Below, in pieces: positions 59,562 to 64,000 of a stretch of 64,000 nt of DNA. Both the position numbers and the translations under genes were made by a program. The DNA is taken from positions 1,054,001 to 1,118,000 of the forward strand of contig CBDFHC010000005.1 in assembly GCA_965247585.1 (NCBI GenBank), read 5' to 3'. The stretch comes from CBDFHC01 sp965247585 (GTDB taxonomy: Bacteria > Chloroflexota > Dehalococcoidia > Lucifugimonadales > GCA-2712585). The notes under the pieces were generated by a model. The model worked only from the letters and a program-made list of their open reading frames with translations, ran no database searches and was not told the origin of the DNA. Every line of letters begins with the position of its first letter. Within the stretch, counting starts at the first letter, position 1.

Positions 59562-62500
59562 ATGAGCAGAGTCGCCGACCCAACCAGCTTGGAAGTCCTC
59601 AAGAACGATTTCGAGGGACTGGTTGACGGGATGGCGCTTACGCTGCTTCGCACCTCGCGTTCGTCCGTGGTCCGCCAGGCGCTGGACTACTCCACCGGCC
59701 TCCTAAGTCCTTCAGGCGAAGTTGTGGGCCAGGGCATGTCCATACCGATGCACCTGGGTGGCATGGGCGTTGCGCTGGAGCACTGCCTGAATCGATACAA
59801 GGACCGGCTGTACCCGGGCGACATCCTGATCAGCAACGACCCCTATGAAGGCGGCAGCCACCTCCCCGACGTGTTCATGTTCAAGCCCGCGTACATTGGG
59901 GACGTTCTCCTAGGCTACCTCTGCGCCATGACCCACCACACTGACGTTGGTGGCCGCGTGGCTGGGGGGAACGCCTGCGACAGCACGGAAATCTACCAGG
60001 AAGGCCTCCGCATACCGCCCCTGAAGCTGTACGAGCGAGACCAGCCAAACGAGACGCTCTTCCGTATTATAGAAAAGGCGGTCCGAGTGCCCGACATGGT
60101 GCTGGGCGACATGGCCGCCCAAGTGGCAGCCCTCCACAACGGTGAGCGGGAGCTGCTTCGCCTGGTGGACCGCAACGGGGTAGAGGACCTGATTGCCTCC
60201 CAGTCCCAGCTTCTAGACTACACGGAGGCGCTTACCCGCCGCGCTATCAGCGCGCTGCCGGACGGCCGGTGGTCGTTCACCGATTACATTGACGACGACG
60301 GCTTCTCGCCGGAACCCATTGCCATAGTTGCCAACCTGGAGAAGCGCGACGACGAGATTTACGTGGATTATACGGGCACGTCACCTCAGTGCCAGGGTGC
60401 CATCCAGCCGGTCTTCGCCACCACCCAGTCCATGACCTATGCGGTGATAAAGACGATCCTGGGCGCGGACATCCCAAACACCGCGGGCTATTTCCGTCCC
60501 GTTCATGTGACCGCGCCCGAGGGCACCTTCGTGAACCCGCTGCCACCGGCCCCGGTGGCAGCCCGGGCACTGGGTTGCTTTCGCATTACGCAGACGCTAT
60601 TCGGCGCCTTCGCACAAATGCTGCCGGACCTCGTCCCCGCTTGCACCGGTAGCGCCGAACTGGGCATTGCCTTCGCCGGATACGATAAGACCAAGACTCC
60701 CTGGAAAGGCTGGGTACAGCTAGATTTCCAGAACGAGACGGCCTGGGGCGCATCTTCGAATCGCGACGGCTTCGACGCGCAAGGCTCGCCCACGGGCAAC
60801 CAGACGATCATTCCCGTGGAGACGATTGAGGCGGAGCAGCCGCTCCAGTTTGAGGAGTACGGCTTCTTACCCGACTCCGAGGGCGCCGGCAGGTTCCGCG
60901 GCGGCGCGGGCATGGTCCGAACCTACCGCTGCCTCATGGACGGCACGCTGGTCCAGATGCGCGCCGACCGTATGAAGCACGGTCCATACGGCCTCCAGGG
61001 CGGCCTCTCGTCTCGACTTACCTGCATCACTATCCGCTCCAATGGCGAGACCCGCTCCATGCCCTCCAAGTTCCTCACCACGCTTAACCGAGGCGACGTC
61101 CTTCGCGTCGAGTGGCCTGGGGGTGGGGATTGGGGCGACCCGCTTGGGCGCGACCCCGCGGCTGTTTTGAAAGACGTTACCGCCGGTCTGGTTACGCCCA
61201 CCCGTGCCAGAGATGTGTACGGTGTTATTTTGGACGGTGCCGGTGTGCAGGGCGACGCCACTGCTGAGCTGCGACGCCGTCTCGCCGCCGCGGCCGAGGT
61301 AAGGCACGCCATGGCCCACTCCTTCCGTCTAGGCGTTGATGTGGGCGGCACTTTCACCGACGTGGTCCTCCTTCGAGACGACGGCACCGCGATCTCGCGT
61401 AAGGTGCTCTCCACCCCGGAAGACTTCAGCCACGGAATCAAGCGAGGCATCCAGGAAGCCCTGGAGCACCATCACTTACAACCGGGCCAGGTCCAGGAGT
61501 ACACGCACGGGGCTACGGTGGCCACCAACGCTATCATCACCCGCACCGGCGCGGTCACGGGCCGCCTCACAACCCAAGGGTTCCGCGACGTCCTGGAGAT
61601 CCGCCGCATGCGGGTCCATCGCCTGTATGACCTGACCTGGGATAAACCAGAGCCGCTGGTCCCGCGCCATTTACGGCTGGAGGTGCCAGGCCGAGTCACC
61701 GCCGTGGGCGCGGAGGAGACGCCCCTAGATGAGGACGCCGCCCGCGTGGCGATACGACAGCTCCTGGAGGCGGGCGTGGAGTCCATTGCCGTCTCCCTCC
61801 TCCACTCTTACGCCAATCCCTCTCATGAACAGAGGCTGCTTGAGCTAATTCGCGCCGAGTCGCCGGACCTTCCGGTCACGCTCTCCAGTGCGGTCCTGCC
61901 CGAAATCCAGGAGTATGAGCGGACCAGCACGACGGTTATTAACGCCTACGTACAGCCGGTTGTCCGACGCTACTTCCTATCAATGGAGCGGGACCTCCGG
62001 GAGCTGGGCCTCAATAACACGATTATGGTCATGCAGTCTAACGGCGGGATGATGCCCTCCGATCTTGCCCGGGAACGGCCTGTCCACATCATAGAGTCAG
62101 GCCCCGCGGCGGGCGTCGCCGGCTGCGCCCACCTGGCCCGGAAGATGGGGCTCCAGAACGTGATGACGCTGGACATGGGCGGCACCACCGCAAAGGCCGC
62201 GCTCATAGAAGACGGCCAGGTGTCCCGCTCCCCGGAGTATGAGGTGGGGGGTCCGGTCAGCATTGGCCATCGGCTGGTCAAGGGCAGCGGGTTCGTGCTA
62301 CGCGTTCCCTCAGTAGACCTGGCGGAAGTGGGCGCCGGAGGCGGCAGCGTTGCCTGGGCCGACGAAGCGGGGGCGCTGCGGGTTGGACCCCACAGCGCCG
62401 GGGCCGACCCGGGACCCGCTTGCTATAACCTGGGCGGAGAGCAGCCAACCATAACGGATGCCAATGTCTTTCTTGGCTTCACCAACCCCGAATACCTGGC

Positions 62501-63392
62501 CGGGGGCTCCTTGCCGGTGCACCCGCACCTGGCCGAAAAGGCCATCAGCGACGTGGTAGCCAGACCATTGGGCCTCGATACGACGGTGGCGGCCTGGGGC
62601 ATCCGCACAATCGCCAACTCCAGCCTGATCCGGGCGCTTCGCGCGGTCTCCACCGAGCGAGGCCGCGATCCCCGCCGATTTGACCTGTTTGCCTTCGGCG
62701 GTATGGGGCCGGTCCACGCCGCCGATCTGGCAGCCGAGCTGGGAATCAACCGCGTGATCGTTCCACCGTTGGCCGGCCTCTTTAGCGCCCTGGGCCTCCT
62801 GTTTGCCGACGTGGAGCACCACCTGATCCGCACCTTCTACGGCCAGACCCAGTCCCTGGACTACGGCCGCGCCAACCAGGTAATTGACGACCTCATGGCC
62901 GAGGCCTCATCCACGTTGCTGCGGGGTGGCTTCGACAGCGCCAGCCAGCGGCTAGAGCTATCCGTCGACGCCCGCTACGTGGGCCAGGACTACGCCCTCA
63001 CTATTCCGCTCGCCGACGCCCACCTGCAACCGGACCGCATTGGCGACCTGGTTGAGGGATTTCACCAGGAGCATCAGAAAACCTACGGCTATCGCTCTGA
63101 TAAAGAGGCAGTCCAAGTCGTCGCCTTCCGCTGCCTGGGCCGCGCCCTGTCCCAGACCTCCCGCGTGCCTGAGACGCTCCAAGTGGCTGAGGCGTCAACA
63201 ACAACCCACTCCTCCCAGCGCCGCGCCTACTTCGGACCAGACACCGGTTGGCTCGACACCCCCGTAACTACCCGCGACGCCTTATCCACCACCCCACGAC
63301 TGGGACCCGTCCTGGTGGAGGAAGACACCTCACTTACGCTAGTCCCCCCGGCTGGCAGGTATCCCTGGACGAATGGTCTAATATCCTGCTAA
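59562..63392 (+). CDS. Fused HyuB-HyuA hydantoinase/oxoprolinase-like protein
   Basis: A 1276-residue fusion in the order B then A. Residues 1-575 are HyuB (N-methylhydantoinase B/acetone carboxylase alpha-like): DYSTGLLSPSGEVVGQGMSIPMHLGGM and ISNDPYEGGSHLPDVFMF. Residues about 588-1276 are HyuA: GVDVGGTFTDVV (ASKHA phosphate-binding loop), EYTHGATVATNAIITRTG, ESGPAAGVAG and FGGMGPVHAADLAAELGI. An internal ATG at 61311 (M584), with GAGGTAAGG six bases upstream, opens the A half, so a separate A subunit may also be made. The family uses ATP to open hydantoin, 5-oxoproline or carboxylate ketones. Substrate unknown; a flavin reductase gene follows. Confidence 0.9.
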   Translation: MSRVADPTSLEVLKNDFEGLVDGMALTLLRTSRSSVVRQALDYSTGLLSPSGEVVGQGMSIPMHLGGMGVALEHCLNRYKDRLYPGDILISNDPYEGGSHLPDVFMFKPAYIGDVLLGYLCAMTHHTDVGGRVAGGNACDSTEIYQEGLRIPPLKLYERDQPNETLFRIIEKAVRVPDMVLGDMAAQVAALHNGERELLRLVDRNGVEDLIASQSQLLDYTEALTRRAISALPDGRWSFTDYIDDDGFSPEPIAIVANLEKRDDEIYVDYTGTSPQCQGAIQPVFATTQSMTYAVIKTILGADIPNTAGYFRPVHVTAPEGTFVNPLPPAPVAARALGCFRITQTLFGAFAQMLPDLVPACTGSAELGIAFAGYDKTKTPWKGWVQLDFQNETAWGASSNRDGFDAQGSPTGNQTIIPVETIEAEQPLQFEEYGFLPDSEGAGRFRGGAGMVRTYRCLMDGTLVQMRADRMKHGPYGLQGGLSSRLTCITIRSNGETRSMPSKFLTTLNRGDVLRVEWPGGGDWGDPLGRDPAAVLKDVTAGLVTPTRARDVYGVILDGAGVQGDATAELRRRLAAAAEVRHAMAHSFRLGVDVGGTFTDVVLLRDDGTAISRKVLSTPEDFSHGIKRGIQEALEHHHLQPGQVQEYTHGATVATNAIITRTGAVTGRLTTQGFRDVLEIRRMRVHRLYDLTWDKPEPLVPRHLRLEVPGRVTAVGAEETPLDEDAARVAIRQLLEAGVESIAVSLLHSYANPSHEQRLLELIRAESPDLPVTLSSAVLPEIQEYERTSTTVINAYVQPVVRRYFLSMERDLRELGLNNTIMVMQSNGGMMPSDLARERPVHIIESGPAAGVAGCAHLARKMGLQNVMTLDMGGTTAKAALIEDGQVSRSPEYEVGGPVSIGHRLVKGSGFVLRVPSVDLAEVGAGGGSVAWADEAGALRVGPHSAGADPGPACYNLGGEQPTITDANVFLGFTNPEYLAGGSLPVHPHLAEKAISDVVARPLGLDTTVAAWGIRTIANSSLIRALRAVSTERGRDPRRFDLFAFGGMGPVHAADLAAELGINRVIVPPLAGLFSALGLLFADVEHHLIRTFYGQTQSLDYGRANQVIDDLMAEASSTLLRGGFDSASQRLELSVDARYVGQDYALTIPLADAHLQPDRIGDLVEGFHQEHQKTYGYRSDKEAVQVVAFRCLGRALSQTSRVPETLQVAEASTTTHSSQRRAYFGPDTGWLDTPVTTRDALSTTPRLGPVLVEEDTSLTLVPPAGRYPWTNGLISC

Positions 63393-63538
63393 CTCACAAC
63401 GCCTCCCCTTAACTCCAAGGCCGTTGCGGTTGGGTATAATTCACATGCCATGTTCACCATCTGATAGCCATGTTTCAGGAGTACGACGCGGCGATCAGCT
63501 TGTTCAGGTGAGCCACTTTCCCTTGCTGAGAGGTAAGG

Positions 63539-64000
63539 ATGGATGACTCGAAAATTGCTTCTATAATGGGCCGCCTATGGTCTCCCATCGCCGCGGTTAC
63601 CAGCTACTGGCAAGGCAAGGCCAACGCGCAGATTGCGGTGGCCATCGGAGCAGCATCTATCGTTCCCCACATGCCGCGGGTGTTGGTGCAGATATACAAA
63701 GGGAACTTCAGCCACGACCTTATCTATCAGAGCCAGGGCTTTGCCCTCAACTTTCCTCGCAAAGAACAGCTTCACTTCATCAAGGACTTCGGGCTTGTCT
63801 CCGGCCGCGACCGGGACAAGCTGGCTGACGTTGCGTACGAGCGCCGCGCCTCCGGCAGTCCGTTGTTGACCGATTGCTGGGGCTTCCTGGATTGCCGGGT
63901 GGTCAACGCCATGGACGCCGGGGATATGACCTGCTTCTTGGGCGAAGTGCTGGAAGGCAACACCCTGTCGGACGGCGAGCCGATGTGGTGGCGCGAGGCC
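63539..64000 (+). CDS. Flavin reductase-like FMN-binding split-barrel protein, cut by window edge
   Basis: The frame is open to the end of the window, 154 codons visible. It reads MDDSKIASIMGRLWSPIAAV, then QGKANAQIAVAIGAASIVPHMPRVLVQIYKGNFSHDLIYQSQGFALNF, a DUF/flavin-reductase split barrel: residues that in the family read G..NA....A...S..P....V.I.....T...I..SG.F..N. This is the FMN-reductase (DIM6/NTAB) group, which supplies reduced flavin to monooxygenases such as the LLM enzyme, or binds FMN itself. ATG 63539 has AGAGGTAAGG upstream; a TATAAT is at 63435-63440. The C-terminal half lies outside the window. Confidence 0.82.
   Translation, partial: MDDSKIASIMGRLWSPIAAVTSYWQGKANAQIAVAIGAASIVPHMPRVLVQIYKGNFSHDLIYQSQGFALNFPRKEQLHFIKDFGLVSGRDRDKLADVAYERRASGSPLLTDCWGFLDCRVVNAMDAGDMTCFLGEVLEGNTLSDGEPMWWREA

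Noticed and set aside
1..64000. tRNA, rRNA or CRISPR features
   Set aside because: No T-loop GGTTCGA-type signatures with matching stems, no rRNA segments and no regularly spaced direct repeats were found on reading either strand.

Overview
The window reads as a GC-rich bacterial chromosome fragment, most likely from an uncultured Chloroflexota of the Dehalococcoidia/SAR202 type. That placement is inferred from gene content: an archaellum-type motility locus inside an otherwise bacterial genome, many flavin-dependent oxidoreductases and ring-opening amidohydrolases and amidases, a reductive-dehalogenase-like protein, a small zinc-ribbon protein starting MLWLKGC, DUF2182/DUF1326 proteins and a transaldolase-glucose-6-phosphate isomerase fusion. 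No rRNA, tRNA or CRISPR array was recognised, so taxonomy rests on proteins only.

Layout. 0-2 kb: the C-terminal part of an amidase and a lone thiamine-diphosphate enzyme subunit. 2-10.3 kb (minus strand): an archaellum-like operon reading archaellin 1, archaellin 2, a proline-rich ArlCDE-like protein, ArlG-like, ArlF-like, ArlH, ArlI, ArlJ and a small unknown protein. 10.9-26 kb: a catabolic region with a zinc-ribbon miniprotein, a molybdenum hydroxylase large subunit, a phosphotriesterase-like lactonase, an amidohydrolase-amidase pair, DUF1801, DUF2182 and DUF1326 proteins, an old-yellow-enzyme/dienoyl-CoA reductase, an alpha/beta hydrolase, a luciferase-like monooxygenase and a flavin halogenase-like protein. 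26-34 kb (minus strand): a histidine kinase with a LuxR response regulator, a receiver-only regulator translationally coupled to an ECF-type sigma factor, CcdA, a DUF3179 lipoprotein and a glutaredoxin-thioredoxin reductase fusion.

34.9-42.7 kb (plus strand): a pentose-phosphate cluster in visible decay or reassembly. It holds a transketolase C-terminal fragment, tal-pgi, an Lpd-like reductase broken by an in-frame TAG, a HAD phosphatase, gnd, zwf broken by an in-frame TGA where tryptophan is expected, and a GH15 C-terminal fragment. 42.9-64 kb is accessory DNA: an esterase whose nucleophile Ser has become Asn, next to a Baeyer-Villiger monooxygenase; an IS630-family element with a -1 frameshift site sitting cleanly inside a hypothetical gene; two polysaccharide deacetylases; two paralogous exported proteins sharing a C-x3-HN-x2-AC motif, one with an in-frame TAG; remnants of dienelactone hydrolase, thioredoxin-like and SDR genes; a cytoplasmic RdhA-like protein; a class III CoA-transferase; a collagen-like secreted protein; a fused HyuB-HyuA protein of 1276 residues; and the start of a flavin reductase.

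How the genes work together. The arl genes form one coherent machine: filament subunits, ArlF/G stator-like proteins, the ArlH/I motor and the ArlJ platform, but no prepilin peptidase in the window. The pentose-phosphate genes would form an oxidative plus non-oxidative shunt if the two stop codons were not there. The amidohydrolase/amidase, HyuBA, monooxygenase/esterase and RdhA genes suit an organism that scavenges recalcitrant cyclic or halogenated organics; individual substrates cannot be read from the sequence.
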